NCBI RefSeq assembly: GCF_029582805.1
Contig: NZ_JAKKUT010000001.1
Location: forward strand, 62,001-126,000
Source of the DNA: Candidatus Synechococcus calcipolaris G9
GTDB lineage: Bacteria; Cyanobacteriota; Cyanobacteriia; Thermosynechococcales; Thermosynechococcaceae
Length of the DNA: 64,000 bases
Direction: 5' to 3'
Each line of letters opens with the position of its first letter. The first letter of the stretch is position 1. The position numbers and the translations under genes are program-made. The notes under the pieces are model-generated. The model searched no databases. It saw only the letters and a program-made list of their open reading frames with translations, and was not told the DNA's origin. Positions 17,618 to 27,085 of the stretch are shown in pieces.

Positions 17618-18415
17618 GTGATCATTTATCTGTTTGGCCATCTTCTTGCGGTGGCCATTGGGGTGAGTTTGGGCCTGTTGGGGGGTGGCGGCTCGGTTTT
17701 AGCCCTACCGGTGCTGGTTTATGTGATGGGCATTGATCCCAAACCAGCGATCGCCATGACCCTCGTGATTGTCGGTAGTGTCAGTTTTCTGGGCGTGATT
17801 CCCCATGCCCGCCAAGGAAATGTCCGTTGGAAAACGGCAGCGGTCTTTGGGGCAGCAACGATGGCGGGGGCCTATGGGGGTGCTCGATTGGCTGGCTTAC
17901 CCTGGATATCTGGCACTGTGCAAATGCTGATCTTTGGGGTTGCCATGCTCTTGGCCGCAGGATTAATGATTTATCGAACGGCCCGCCCCAAAAGTTTAAC
18001 TGAACCGGCAAATACCCTAGAAGGAACCCTCTATACCCCACCGATTTGTAAGTATTGTTGGCTTTGGTTACTCACGGAAGGCATTGGGGTGGGGGTATTG
18101 ACGGGCTTAGTCGGCGTTGGCGGCGGTTTTGCCATTGTGCCGGCCCTCGTATTGCTGGCGAAAATTCCAATGCGGCAGGCGATCGCCACATCTTTGATTA
18201 TTATTTCTGCCAACTCTGTGGCCGGATTATTGGGCTATGCGACCACCATGGAATTGGATTGGCATTTAACCCTATCCTTTACCTTGGCGGCGGCAATAGG
18301 CACATTAGTTGGCATTCACCTAGGGCAGTTTATTCCCACCTACCAATTACAAAAGGGGTTTGGTTATTTCCTACTGGCGATCGCCACCTTTGTATTGATT
18401 CAAAATTTGTATTAA
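17618..18415 (+). CDS. TauE/SafE family sulfite/sulfur-anion exporter
   Basis: Membrane protein of 265 aa with about eight segments and the duplicated glycine-rich motifs of the family (GLLGGGGSVLALPVL and GLVGVGGGFAIVPAL). The GTG start lies 15 bases after the rhodanese stop, so it is in the same operon. By context it probably exports the sulfite or thiosulfate made by the dioxygenase and rhodanese, which is an inference. Confidence 0.88.
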   Translation: MIIYLFGHLLAVAIGVSLGLLGGGGSVLALPVLVYVMGIDPKPAIAMTLVIVGSVSFLGVIPHARQGNVRWKTAAVFGAATMAGAYGGARLAGLPWISGTVQMLIFGVAMLLAAGLMIYRTARPKSLTEPANTLEGTLYTPPICKYCWLWLLTEGIGVGVLTGLVGVGGGFAIVPALVLLAKIPMRQAIATSLIIISANSVAGLLGYATTMELDWHLTLSFTLAAAIGTLVGIHLGQFIPTYQLQKGFGYFLLAIATFVLIQNLY

Positions 18416-18461
18416 TTAAAAAAAATTTCATTAAGTAACAATACGTCCAGTAGAGCTTTCC

Positions 18462-18839
18462 CTAGAGGGCAAGTTGCCTTTCTAGATTTTTTAATTTAAT
18501 ACGGGCAAGGGCTAGGTTTCCTTTCTCCCGATCCAGAACCAGGTAAAAGAACAGCCCCGAAATGGTTTGGGTTAGCTCCATCAGGTGGTACTGGCCTTCA
18601 AGGGTAACTAAAATATCTTCAATTTTTTCATCCAGGCCAAGGGAGCTGGCAACCTTCATTTTGGCGCGAATGACTTCTGTATTTCCGGCAACCGCCAACT
18701 CAATAGCTTCAGCGGGAAACTTGTCCGTATTGGTGCCTAAAGAGCCAAGACACATCCCTGTTTTCCAATCGCCTATGGCCACTGCCAGGGCACCATCTAA
18801 CTTAATAGCATCTTCTAGTAAGGTTTGAATGTTACTCAT
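18462..18839 (-). CDS. Roadblock/LC7-like domain protein
   Basis: 125 aa alpha/beta protein with the profile of Roadblock/LC7 (MglB-like) proteins: LEDAIKLDGALAVAIGDWKTG at the N terminus, a central VIRAKMKVASSLGLDEKIED helix, then TLEGQYHLMELTQ. Bacterial members regulate small GTPases or act as dimeric scaffolds; no partner GTPase is adjacent. It converges with the TauE gene. Confidence 0.65.
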   Translation of the reverse strand: MSNIQTLLEDAIKLDGALAVAIGDWKTGMCLGSLGTNTDKFPAEAIELAVAGNTEVIRAKMKVASSLGLDEKIEDILVTLEGQYHLMELTQTISGLFFYLVLDREKGNLALARIKLKNLERQLAL

Positions 18840-18947
18840 TAATTATTTCGCCTTTTCAAAAATAAATAAAAAGCATCTTCCACCTCTATCCTATCAGGAT
18901 ATTATCAGGCGCACTTATGGGTTTGGTTTTGCCATTCTAGGGAACTA

Positions 18948-18979
18948 CACTTGGTCGCTAGGCTAAGCTAAACCAAGTG
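18948..18979. repeat. Perfect 8-bp inverted repeat
   Basis: CACTTGGT and ACCAAGTG are separated by 16 bases between the Roadblock gene and the downstream end of the MscS-related gene. It could be a transcription terminator for the latter, but no T-run follows on the minus strand. Confidence 0.35.
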
Positions 18980-19041
18980 CTTCCAACGCTTCAACGCGCC
19001 AAGTTGGTTGAGTCAACCCAGCCGCATCACCACAAACAGCG

Positions 19042-20754
19042 TTAACGGGATGAATCCTTTTGCTGGAAGGCCTCTAGCCAATGGCGTAGCTGCTCCCCGG
19101 CCAATTCCCGACCACCAAAACCAAAGGCAATGGCGATCGCCACGGCCAGGGCCCCCATCAAGAGGCCAAAGGCCAGGTTAATAATATTAGGGGCAATCCC
19201 AATCTGTTGCAACGACATGGCCGCCACTAAGATAATGATGGAAATGCGTGCCGCCTGGGCGAGAATTAAGGCCTTGCCGCCGCCGGAGTTGCGAATCACA
19301 TTGAAGGCGAGATTGGCGAGGTAGAGGCCAATGGCAAAGACAACCAGCCCAGCAATGACTTGGCCCAAGATTCTTAACAGTTCCGTTGTAATCTGGGTCA
19401 GTTCTGCAAAGCCAAGAACATTGGTGGCAGCGACAACGGCAAAGAGCATGACGACGACCAGAACAACCACACCAATAAATTGGGAGGGGGTATAGGTACT
19501 CGTTGAATCTTGAGTTTCCAGGTTTTCTGGGGTATCTGGTGTCACCTCAGCACTGGAGGATGAACCTGCTACGGCAATGGGTAAACCAATCCAACGGAAA
19601 ATATTATCAAATCCCAGGCCGGTTAAAAAGGTCGTAACGATGGTTTGGATAAATTGACCTACGAAGAAGGCAATGATCAAAATAACGATCGCCGTAAAAA
19701 TCTGGGGAACGGCGGCCAAAATTTGATTCAGCATATTCACCGCAGGTACGGTAATCGCCTGAATTTCCAGGGCTTCTAGGGCGGCAATGGCCGTGGGAAT
19801 GAGAATTAGAACATACACCACCATTCCCAAGAGGGCAGAGATGGAATATTGATTTTGGTTGTTTTGGATCGGTAAGCGACGGATGAGGCGATCTGCCCCA
19901 GCGGCGGCTAAAAGATTAGTCACTAATCCCTTGACAATGCGGGCAATCACCCAACCCACACCACCAATAAGGATGGCTTTCAGGACTTTGGGCAGGGCGG
20001 AGAGTAATTCATCTAAAAGATGCTGCACCGGCTGGAGGGGCCCCTCTAAATTTAAGACCCCTAAAATGGTGGGCAGGAAAAATAGAAAGACAAACCAATA
20101 GAGTAAATTGCCCAGAGTGCTACTGAGCTTAAAAGTGGGAGCGTCACCAGAATCGCTACCCTCTGAAGGTTCTGCCCCTAGTTCTGATGATTCGGCTCCC
20201 GTTGTGGTTGTTTCTACTAATTTTTGATCCAGGTTTAGGGATTCGCCAAGACGGGTAACAACGGTTTTGACAATGGTGGCCAGAATCCACGCCAGGATGC
20301 CTAGGGCCGCAGCAGAACCTAGCCGGGGTAAAAATACTGAAATCTCATCTAAAAATGTATTGAGGGGACGGGATACTTCGGTGAGATTTAGGGCATTGAG
20401 GGCGGCAATCACCGCTAACAGCATGATTACCCAAAAGATAATCTTACTGATTAGTGCTTCGATCGCTAGGCTATCGGGCCCCCCCTGTTGACCGGAGACT
20501 AACTCCGTTAAGCGATTATCGAGATGGGTGCGATGAAGTAAGCTGTTGACTCCCTTGGCGACGAGGATAGCCACAATCCAACCCAAGAGGAGCAGGGCGA
20601 TCGCGCCAACCAATTGGACTAAAAGATCACCAAGTCCTCCAGGGATTAACCGATCAATAAAATCAGTTCCCTGGCTAAAATCTGAGGGAGTTCCCATCTG
20701 GGCAAAAATGGTCAAAGGTGAGTTGGCACTATCTGAACAACTGATTATATCCAT
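19042..20754 (-). CDS. Mechanosensitive-channel-related membrane protein (TM-helix repeats)
   Basis: About 570 residues with at least four copies of a transmembrane-helix repeat (for example LGSAAALGILAWILATIVKT and VLKAILIGGVGWVIARIVKG), separated by short amphipathic stretches such as LLDELLSALPKV. The repeats match the TM-helix unit found with MscS proteins; the beta domain of true MscS is not evident. The longest frame uses a TTG at 20844; the ATG at 20754 has a GGA upstream, and ATG 20697 is possible. It may be an osmotic-stress protein. Confidence 0.7.
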   Translation of the reverse strand: MDIISCSDSANSPLTIFAQMGTPSDFSQGTDFIDRLIPGGLGDLLVQLVGAIALLLLGWIVAILVAKGVNSLLHRTHLDNRLTELVSGQQGGPDSLAIEALISKIIFWVIMLLAVIAALNALNLTEVSRPLNTFLDEISVFLPRLGSAAALGILAWILATIVKTVVTRLGESLNLDQKLVETTTTGAESSELGAEPSEGSDSGDAPTFKLSSTLGNLLYWFVFLFFLPTILGVLNLEGPLQPVQHLLDELLSALPKVLKAILIGGVGWVIARIVKGLVTNLLAAAGADRLIRRLPIQNNQNQYSISALLGMVVYVLILIPTAIAALEALEIQAITVPAVNMLNQILAAVPQIFTAIVILIIAFFVGQFIQTIVTTFLTGLGFDNIFRWIGLPIAVAGSSSSAEVTPDTPENLETQDSTSTYTPSQFIGVVVLVVVMLFAVVAATNVLGFAELTQITTELLRILGQVIAGLVVFAIGLYLANLAFNVIRNSGGGKALILAQAARISIIILVAAMSLQQIGIAPNIINLAFGLLMGALAVAIAIAFGFGGRELAGEQLRHWLEAFQQKDSSR

Positions 20755-20896
20755 CAGAATCCGTACCGAGTGACTACAGTCAAAGTCTAAACGGTAACTA
20801 TTTGACTTTCTCCTGAGAGAGGAGATCGTAATATCAATTAACAATTAGCAACTAGTTATTGACTCAAGAATTATGAGTAGTAAAATCAACCTCTGA

Positions 20897-22033
20897 TCAC
20901 ACCGCTGTCATGGTTTGGGATGGGGAAGCAACCACGGATTGGTAGTAGCCCTGTAACTGTTCAGTGGCGGCGGCCCAACTCCACCGTTCCGCTTCTAATC
21001 GAGCATTGTGCCGTAGTTTATCCCGTTCAGAAGGCGTGGCAAAGAGTTGTTGACAGGCGGCGATCGCCCCATTTTGATCTTCGGGATCAAATAAATAGCC
21101 ATTCACGCCATCGGTGACAATATCAGGAATGCCCCCACTGCGGGCTGCCACCACGGGACAACCGGCCGCCATTGCCTCTAACAGCACCAATCCCAAGGTT
21201 TCGGTGCGGGATGTAAACACAAAGACATCGGAAGCCGCAAAGGCCGCCGCTAAGGTTTCCCCCGTTAAATAACCGACAAAATGGGTGGGTGTTCCGGCAA
21301 AATGCTTTTCTAGTTCTTCGCGGTAGGGCCCTCCGCCCACAAGGGCTAAACGGGCCTGGGGAATGTTTTCAAGAACGGGTTTAATTTGTTCAATCTCCTT
21401 TTCCGCCGATAATCGCCCCACGTAGAGGAGTAGGGGAGCCTCAGGATGGCCCCCACTCAAAAAGTTACGCATTTCATCACTGCGGCGATCGGGATGGAAT
21501 AGCTCCACATCTACCCCCCGCTGCCAGAGCCGTAAATGGTGAATACCATGGGCATCTAGGGCTTCAATCATGGCCGTTGAGGTACAGAGGTTCAGTTGGG
21601 CCCGGTTATGCCCCATGCGGAGCAGTTGCCAAAGGAGTCCCTCTAGGAAATCTAGTCCATAGTATTTCAGGTATTTGGGTAAGTGGGTATGGTAGGAAGC
21701 AATCAGGGGTAACTGCAACTGCTGGGCATAGTACAGTCCGCCCAAACCTAAAATTGCTGGATTAACGACATGGATCAGATCCGGGGCAAAATCTTCTAGG
21801 GCGGCTCGAATGGCTGGCCGGGGCAAGGCAAGCTTGAGTTCAGGATAGAGGGGCAAGGGAAAGCCCGGCACACCTAAAATCTTGGCGCCGTTATAATGCT
21901 CAAGCCCACCAGCGGGTGAGACCACCAATACCTGATCCCCATTGGCCTGGAGATGGGTAATGGTTTGACATAGGCGTGTGACAATGCCATCTACTTTTGG
22001 CAGAAATGTTTCGGTGAACAGCGCAATCCGCAT
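20897..22033 (-). CDS. sqdX: SqdX, sulfoquinovosyl diacylglycerol synthase
   Basis: GT4-family glycosyltransferase that transfers sulfoquinovose to diacylglycerol to make the thylakoid sulfolipid SQDG. N terminus MRIALFTETFLPKVDGIVTR, acceptor-side HLPKYLKYYGLDFLE, and the donor motif FVFTSRTETLGLVLLEAMAA (E-x7-E type) are as in cyanobacterial SqdX. ATG at 22033 is preferred over a TTG two codons upstream. Length about 378 aa. sqdB is not in the window. Confidence 0.9.
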   Translation of the reverse strand: MRIALFTETFLPKVDGIVTRLCQTITHLQANGDQVLVVSPAGGLEHYNGAKILGVPGFPLPLYPELKLALPRPAIRAALEDFAPDLIHVVNPAILGLGGLYYAQQLQLPLIASYHTHLPKYLKYYGLDFLEGLLWQLLRMGHNRAQLNLCTSTAMIEALDAHGIHHLRLWQRGVDVELFHPDRRSDEMRNFLSGGHPEAPLLLYVGRLSAEKEIEQIKPVLENIPQARLALVGGGPYREELEKHFAGTPTHFVGYLTGETLAAAFAASDVFVFTSRTETLGLVLLEAMAAGCPVVAARSGGIPDIVTDGVNGYLFDPEDQNGAIAACQQLFATPSERDKLRHNARLEAERWSWAAATEQLQGYYQSVVASPSQTMTAV

Positions 22034-22158
22034 GATCAAACCTGAATAGAATAGGGGTTTTTCCCATTCTCGAACTAGGGTGGTTCTGACGCAAGCACAG
22101 GATAATTGGTTATAGTGCGTAGGTTAATAGGGAAGGCTGTTCGTAGGAGGCCGTCAAG

Positions 22159-22740
22159 ATGACCAAGACTGAACTGTTGGGGGCGATCGCCGGCCTGAAT
22201 CGCGGTATTTTGGCATCTCCTCGGGATCGAAAAATTGTGGCGGCCCTTGCTAAACAGGTCGAGGCGGCCAACCCAACGCCGGATCCCTTTGGTGCCGTGG
22301 ATAAACTGGGGGGCGATTGGCGACTACTCTACACCAGTAGTCAGTCCCTACTGGCCCTGGATCGATCGCCGGTGGTCAAACTCGGGAATATTTACCAATG
22401 CATTCGTCCCCAGCAGCAGCTAATTTACAATATTGCCGAAGTCTACGGTGTTCCCCTCCTAGAAGGGGTGATCAGTGTATTAGCTCGCTTTGAACCGAGA
22501 ACTGAACAACGGGCCCAAGTCTATTTTGAACGCTCCATTGTTGGATTTCGGAACTGGCTGAACTATTATTCTCCTTCTCAGTTTATTCCCCAGCTTCAAA
22601 GCAGTCGCCCCCTAGCCGCCCTAGACCTGCCCTTAAATAGTAATGATCAACAGGGTTGGCTAGATATTACCTACCTGGATCAGGATCTGCGGATTGCCCG
22701 GGGTAATGAAGGGAGTTTATTTATTTTGGCTCGAGTGTAA
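22159..22740 (+). CDS. PAP/fibrillin family protein
   Basis: 193 aa lipocalin-like protein of the plastid-lipid-associated family. The N terminus has ELLGAIAGLNRGI, then GGDWRLLYTSSQSLLALDR, and it ends with DLRIARGNEGSLFIL, the family's C-terminal signature. Cyanobacterial fibrillins associate with thylakoids and protect photosystems under stress. The start has GGAGG eight bases upstream. The 3' end overlaps the convergent DUF2085 gene by 20 bases. Confidence 0.88.
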   Translation: MTKTELLGAIAGLNRGILASPRDRKIVAALAKQVEAANPTPDPFGAVDKLGGDWRLLYTSSQSLLALDRSPVVKLGNIYQCIRPQQQLIYNIAEVYGVPLLEGVISVLARFEPRTEQRAQVYFERSIVGFRNWLNYYSPSQFIPQLQSSRPLAALDLPLNSNDQQGWLDITYLDQDLRIARGNEGSLFILARV

Positions 22741-23224
22741 TCTGCCTAACCTGACCCTTGCCATAGATCAGCGGCATGATCAACAGTCCCAACCCTAAAC
22801 CAGCCACACCACCAAAGGGAAATACTAGCCAATTTGAGTAGGCCCAAACCCCCTGCATTTGCAGCCACCATTCCCCAGGATAAAAGAGCATTAAGCCCAC
22901 GGCGATCGCCCAACCCCGCCAGCCGTACTGATGCAACCAATACCATTCCTCGCCCCTAGGGGATTGGGATATAAGCCAACGGGTTCCTAACACAGCCATG
23001 AGTGTGCCATAGCAGCGCATACAGACCGCCATTAACCAGGGGGGATTCAACATCAATGCCATTTCTGGCTGGGGGCAGACATGGTGGCCCATGGTGTAAA
23101 TGATTTGGGCAATTTGGGGTAACAGGGGTAAATTTGAACCAGCTAAAAAGGGAGCCGCCAAGGGTCCCAAGATCAAGGCTCCTAAAATAAAATCCGCCCA
23201 AAACCGTCGCGATCGCCCCAGCAT
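22721..23224 (-). CDS. DUF2085 membrane protein
   Basis: 167 aa with about four hydrophobic segments and the family hallmark HHVCPQ followed by CMRCYG. Function unknown; the conserved cysteines suggest metal or redox binding. It is 19 bases downstream of nadK, so it is likely the last gene of the kai-nadK transcription unit. Confidence 0.8.
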   Translation of the reverse strand: MLGRSRRFWADFILGALILGPLAAPFLAGSNLPLLPQIAQIIYTMGHHVCPQPEMALMLNPPWLMAVCMRCYGTLMAVLGTRWLISQSPRGEEWYWLHQYGWRGWAIAVGLMLFYPGEWWLQMQGVWAYSNWLVFPFGGVAGLGLGLLIMPLIYGKGQVRQITLEPK

Positions 23225-23243
23225 GATTAAATATCCTTAATTA

Positions 23244-24167
23244 TTATCCCGGTCGATGATTATTATTGTACTGAATCCGTGCCCCGGCCCAGGCTAGTTT
23301 TTCCCGCAGGGTTTGATAAAAAGAATAGTGATCTTGGAGTAAGATAAATCGCGCTTGAAAATCCGCCATAGACACCTCCACCCGCTGTCCCGGCCAAATT
23401 GAGGTGGCTAAAACCCCATCCATCCATAATTTTGTATGCAGATTACGATCTTCCAGGGGCCAAATACTGACGACGGAGCGGGAAGGTAAAACAATGGGGC
23501 GACTGGATAAACTTAGGGGACAAATAGGCGTAACGGCGATCGCCTCCATGCCCGGATGCAAAATGGGGCCATTGGCGGCCACGGTGTAGCAGGTGGAGCC
23601 AGTGGGGGTTGCCACTAATAACCCATCTCCTTGGTATTGATCCACCACATCCCCGTCGATTTCCATTTCCAGTACGGATGTAATCATGCGATCGGCGGAA
23701 GCGGGTTTAATGCACATTTCATTCAGAGCAACATAGCGATCGCCAATGGGTTGGGAATCGGAGCGGATGCCTTCCCATATCTGGGCCTGGAGCATCATCC
23801 GTTGCTGCATGGCGTACTGATCATTGGCCAGGCGATCGCACACCTGGTTTAAGTCGGCAAAGCGATCGAAGGACTCCGTTAAGAAACCCAAGTGTCCCCC
23901 CACATTCACCGCCAAAATCGGCACGTGATCCGCCGCCAAATGCCGGGCCGCCGATAAGCAAGTGCCATCCCCCCCCAAGACAATGGCCAGATCAATAGGC
24001 TGGCTCACCGAAGCCATAAACACCGGATAGGGATTATCCTGGGGGCCGCTGGGGCCAATCATCACCCGGCATCCCCGCTCTTCCAGGTGCTGTGCCGCCT
24101 TTTCTGCCCACGACCTACTGAGTTTATCCCCTGCCTTATAGACAACAATGGCTTGTTTGAGTTGCAC
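23244..24167 (-). CDS. nadK: NAD kinase
   Basis: Phosphorylates NAD to NADP. The catalytic motif GGDGTCLSAARHLA and the substrate-binding NVGGHLGFLTE and GDGLLVATPTGSTCY are present; length 307 aa. Start is GTG at 24167. Only five bases separate it from the kaiC stop, so it is probably cotranscribed with the clock genes, tying an NADP-supplying enzyme to the kai operon. Confidence 0.95.
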   Translation of the reverse strand: MQLKQAIVVYKAGDKLSRSWAEKAAQHLEERGCRVMIGPSGPQDNPYPVFMASVSQPIDLAIVLGGDGTCLSAARHLAADHVPILAVNVGGHLGFLTESFDRFADLNQVCDRLANDQYAMQQRMMLQAQIWEGIRSDSQPIGDRYVALNEMCIKPASADRMITSVLEMEIDGDVVDQYQGDGLLVATPTGSTCYTVAANGPILHPGMEAIAVTPICPLSLSSRPIVLPSRSVVSIWPLEDRNLHTKLWMDGVLATSIWPGQRVEVSMADFQARFILLQDHYSFYQTLREKLAWAGARIQYNNNHRPG

Positions 24168-24172
24168 CCAAG

Positions 24173-25732
24173 TTATCCCCCCTCCAAGCCTTTAACATCT
24201 TTAACAATCCGCGAGAGTTCTGTTTTTTCGTCTACGGCAATGCGGGTGGGTGTTCCACTGATAATGCCTTCAAAATTACGGAAGGAGTCTTTGATGTCTG
24301 CCCCCTGATCCGTAATCACGTACTCACGAATGCCCTTATCATGCCAAGAGCCACGCATCTTAAAGACATTGATGGCCCGAGACATTTCACCGCGAATTTC
24401 CACGTATTGTAACAGGAGAATCGTATCAGTAATGGTGGAAATATGGGACTCCGTGATTGAGTTGGAACCCATAAATTGATCCGTGGTATTGGTGAAAAAG
24501 CCAGTAATTTCTTCCTGCTTGGCAAACCCCGTCACCCCAATCACAAACTGGCGGAAGGCATTATTACTCACCCCCCGATCCAAGGCGGATAGAGAATCGA
24601 TCGCCACCCGTGAGGGCTTAAACGTGGCAATTTCCGACTTAATAATTTGCAGGTGATCTTCAAGTCCGGCAGATTCGGGATAGGCACAGACAATCCGCAA
24701 TAGCCCCTGCTGCTCCAGTTCTTCAAAGTCAATACCCCAGGAGGAGGCATTTCGGGACAGTTGGGCCCGGGATTCTTCATAGGCCAGTAGTAAGGCTCGT
24801 TCACCATTCTGACAGGCGGTTTGCAGAAATTTACTTACCAGCAGGGTTTTACCCGTCCCCGTGGCTCCGGTTGCCAAAATAATGGAATCCTTGAAGAAGC
24901 CGCCCCCACACATGGTATCTAAGGTTTTCACCCCGGAAGAAACCCGCACATTTGAGGATCGCTGGGTCAGGCGCATGGCACCCAAGGGGAAGATATTAAT
25001 CCCGTCATTGATGGTAAAGGGATACTCCCCTTTCATATGATTGGTTCCCCGCAGTTTAAGGATTTCTGCGGTGCGTCGTCGCCGCTCTCCTTCCAAGACA
25101 TTGCGGAGAATCACCACGTTATCAGAGACAAATTCTTCCACCCCAAATCGGGCAACGGGGCCATACTCATGGATGCGCTCCGTGGTCATAATCGTCGTTA
25201 CACCCAATTGCTTGAGGCGGGCCGCTAAACGAAAAATTTCCCGGCGCACCACGGAGGCAGCGTCGTACTGTTGAAATACCGCTGTCACGGAATCAATGGA
25301 GACGCGGGTGGCCTTGTATTTGCGAATGGCATACTGAATCCGTTCAATTAAAGCCGATAGATCAAAATCCCCGGCTACTTCTTGGCCCTCTGGATCTGGA
25401 GAGGCATCCAGGATAAAGAGTTTGCCCTGATCAATAAGAATTTGCAGATCCCAGCCAAAGCTAAGGGCGTTTTTAATAATGTCCCGGGGGGCTTCTTCAA
25501 AGGTAACGAAAATACCCGGCTCATTAAAAATGGTAATGCCATTATAAATAAACTGCATTGCCAGAAGGGTTTTACCGGTTCCTGATGTCCCACTCACTAA
25601 GGTGGTGCGGCCCTGGGGCAATCCTCCCCGGCTAATATCATCAAAGCCCTCAACCATGGTGCGAATTTTCTGCACTTCGGCCCGTTGCAAGTTGGAGCCT
25701 CCCTGGCTGTTCTCAATACCAATTGGTGTCAT
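24173..25732 (-). CDS. kaiC: KaiC, circadian clock ATPase/autokinase
   Basis: Core clock protein, a hexamer with two RecA-like halves. Walker A motifs GTSGTGKT (CI) and GATGTGKT (CII) are both intact, as is the CI catalytic VTFEEAPRD. The phosphorylation pair lies in ESHISTITDT: Ser432 and Thr433 here, one off the S431/T432 of Synechococcus elongatus. The C-terminal A-loop and tail (DIKDSFRNFEGIISGTPTRI) are present for KaiA binding. 519 aa. It follows kaiB by 30 bases. Confidence 0.98.
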   Translation of the reverse strand: MTPIGIENSQGGSNLQRAEVQKIRTMVEGFDDISRGGLPQGRTTLVSGTSGTGKTLLAMQFIYNGITIFNEPGIFVTFEEAPRDIIKNALSFGWDLQILIDQGKLFILDASPDPEGQEVAGDFDLSALIERIQYAIRKYKATRVSIDSVTAVFQQYDAASVVRREIFRLAARLKQLGVTTIMTTERIHEYGPVARFGVEEFVSDNVVILRNVLEGERRRRTAEILKLRGTNHMKGEYPFTINDGINIFPLGAMRLTQRSSNVRVSSGVKTLDTMCGGGFFKDSIILATGATGTGKTLLVSKFLQTACQNGERALLLAYEESRAQLSRNASSWGIDFEELEQQGLLRIVCAYPESAGLEDHLQIIKSEIATFKPSRVAIDSLSALDRGVSNNAFRQFVIGVTGFAKQEEITGFFTNTTDQFMGSNSITESHISTITDTILLLQYVEIRGEMSRAINVFKMRGSWHDKGIREYVITDQGADIKDSFRNFEGIISGTPTRIAVDEKTELSRIVKDVKGLEGG

Positions 25733-25762
25733 AGCAAGTATTATCCATCTTCTTAGGGAAAA

Positions 25763-26083
25763 TTACGAGGGATGAGTATCTTCGTATTCAGAAATTTCTT
25801 CAAACAGTAAATCCAGGCCAATCAGCACTTTTTCGCGATCGGAGAGATCACCAATGATGCGCCGCACGGGTGGGGGCAAAATCTTGGAGAGGGTGGGGGT
25901 TGCCAAAATTTTATCTTCCTCGGCAAGTTGGGGATTTTTGAGGACATCAATGACTTTTAGGGCATAGACACCTTTGAATTCTTTCTCCAGGATATTATTT
26001 AGGGTTTTCAGGGCACGCACTGAGTTAGGCGTGTTCCCCGCCACATAGAGTTTGAGAACGTAGGTTTTGCGTAACGGGGGCAT
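25763..26083 (-). CDS. kaiB: KaiB, circadian clock fold-switching protein
   Basis: Binds phosphorylated KaiC and sequesters KaiA. The sequence [20 protein letters not shown] is the classic KaiB N terminus; the rest ([24 protein letters not shown]) contains the region that changes fold. The frame is open to 26137 inside kaiA, but ATG 26083 lies five bases after the kaiA stop and gives the normal length of 106 aa. Confidence 0.98.
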   Translation of the reverse strand: MPPLRKTYVLKLYVAGNTPNSVRALKTLNNILEKEFKGVYALKVIDVLKNPQLAEEDKILATPTLSKILPPPVRRIIGDLSDREKVLIGLDLLFEEISEYEDTHPS

Positions 26084-26087
26084 AGGG

Positions 26088-26930
26088 TCAGGCCTCGCGG
26101 GGAATCGAACGACGATACATTTCGCAGAGGTGGGCAATAATATCGATCAAGGTCAAGCGGTAGTCTAGCAGAATATCTTCATTTCGGCCTTCTAATTTGA
26201 GTTGTTTGGCAAAATTATCCATCAGTTCAACGTGGAGTTCGAGAACCTGGGAGACGGAAATATCTGCAAAAAAAGCTTTGCCGACAAATTCATCAATGCG
26301 TTGGTTGACATCTGTCTCCGCACTGAAATACTCGAGGATGATGGCGCGGTACATGGATTTTAATTCATCCAAGAGGGTTTGTTTATCCCCCGTAGACATT
26401 CGGCGAAAAAAGAAGTCCGTATCCCGTTTGTAGTAAACCCCAAGGTAGCCCAGTCGCTCCTTTAATTTTTCGGAGAGGCGATGTTGATGATCGGCAGTGT
26501 GGGTTTCTGCGGGAATGAGGGGTTTAATTCGGGGGGGCAGGGGGCAGGAGCGGCAGAGTTTAATAAAGGCAACGATCGCCGCCTCTAGGTGGGGCATGAG
26601 GGGCTGGATCTGGTTAACCTTCAGAACAGTCTCTGCGACGTGGTAGAAGGGGCCATGGGGTAGGGGATCGCCGTTGTCGGGGAAAAGAACGAGGGCTGGG
26701 ATCAGGGTGGCACTGTAATGGAGATCCCTAATGACCTGCTCTGTGGTGGGGGTCCATTCCAGAATCAGGCAATCAATGGTATGACGTTTTTCCAGCAGAT
26801 ATGTGGTAAAATCCTGGCGATCGCTAAAACAAAGAAACTGATCCGTATCGGTGGGTTTCCCTTGTTTTAGTTCATTTTCAAGATTTTCAGAATAGATTAA
26901 CCCACAAATAGACAAGGCCGTTAAATTCAC
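26088..26930 (-). CDS. kaiA: KaiA, circadian clock activator
   Basis: Stimulates KaiC autophosphorylation. 280 aa with an N-terminal pseudo-receiver domain (residues ~1-130), a linker, and the conserved C-terminal four-helix domain ([35 protein letters not shown]) that dimerises and binds KaiC. Start is GTG at 26930. First gene of kaiABC; the divergent histidine-kinase gene starts 155 bases away, so 26931-27085 holds both promoters. Confidence 0.97.
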   Translation of the reverse strand: MNLTALSICGLIYSENLENELKQGKPTDTDQFLCFSDRQDFTTYLLEKRHTIDCLILEWTPTTEQVIRDLHYSATLIPALVLFPDNGDPLPHGPFYHVAETVLKVNQIQPLMPHLEAAIVAFIKLCRSCPLPPRIKPLIPAETHTADHQHRLSEKLKERLGYLGVYYKRDTDFFFRRMSTGDKQTLLDELKSMYRAIILEYFSAETDVNQRIDEFVGKAFFADISVSQVLELHVELMDNFAKQLKLEGRNEDILLDYRLTLIDIIAHLCEMYRRSIPREA

Positions 26931-27085
26931 TGGATACGGCTCACAGCATAAAAATTCTTATAAGAGATCCTATCATCTTTCGTGAAAGTTCAGGACGATA
27001 GCCTGATTCCTAACCTACACTAATGGTAGTGGAGAATTGATAGAGAAATGATAGCTGAGATCATTGGGGAATTGTTAGCTTGACT

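Noticed and set aside
20750-20764. Possible NtcA site (GTA...TAC) upstream of the MscS-related gene
   Set aside because: The spacer is nine bases, not the eight NtcA requires.
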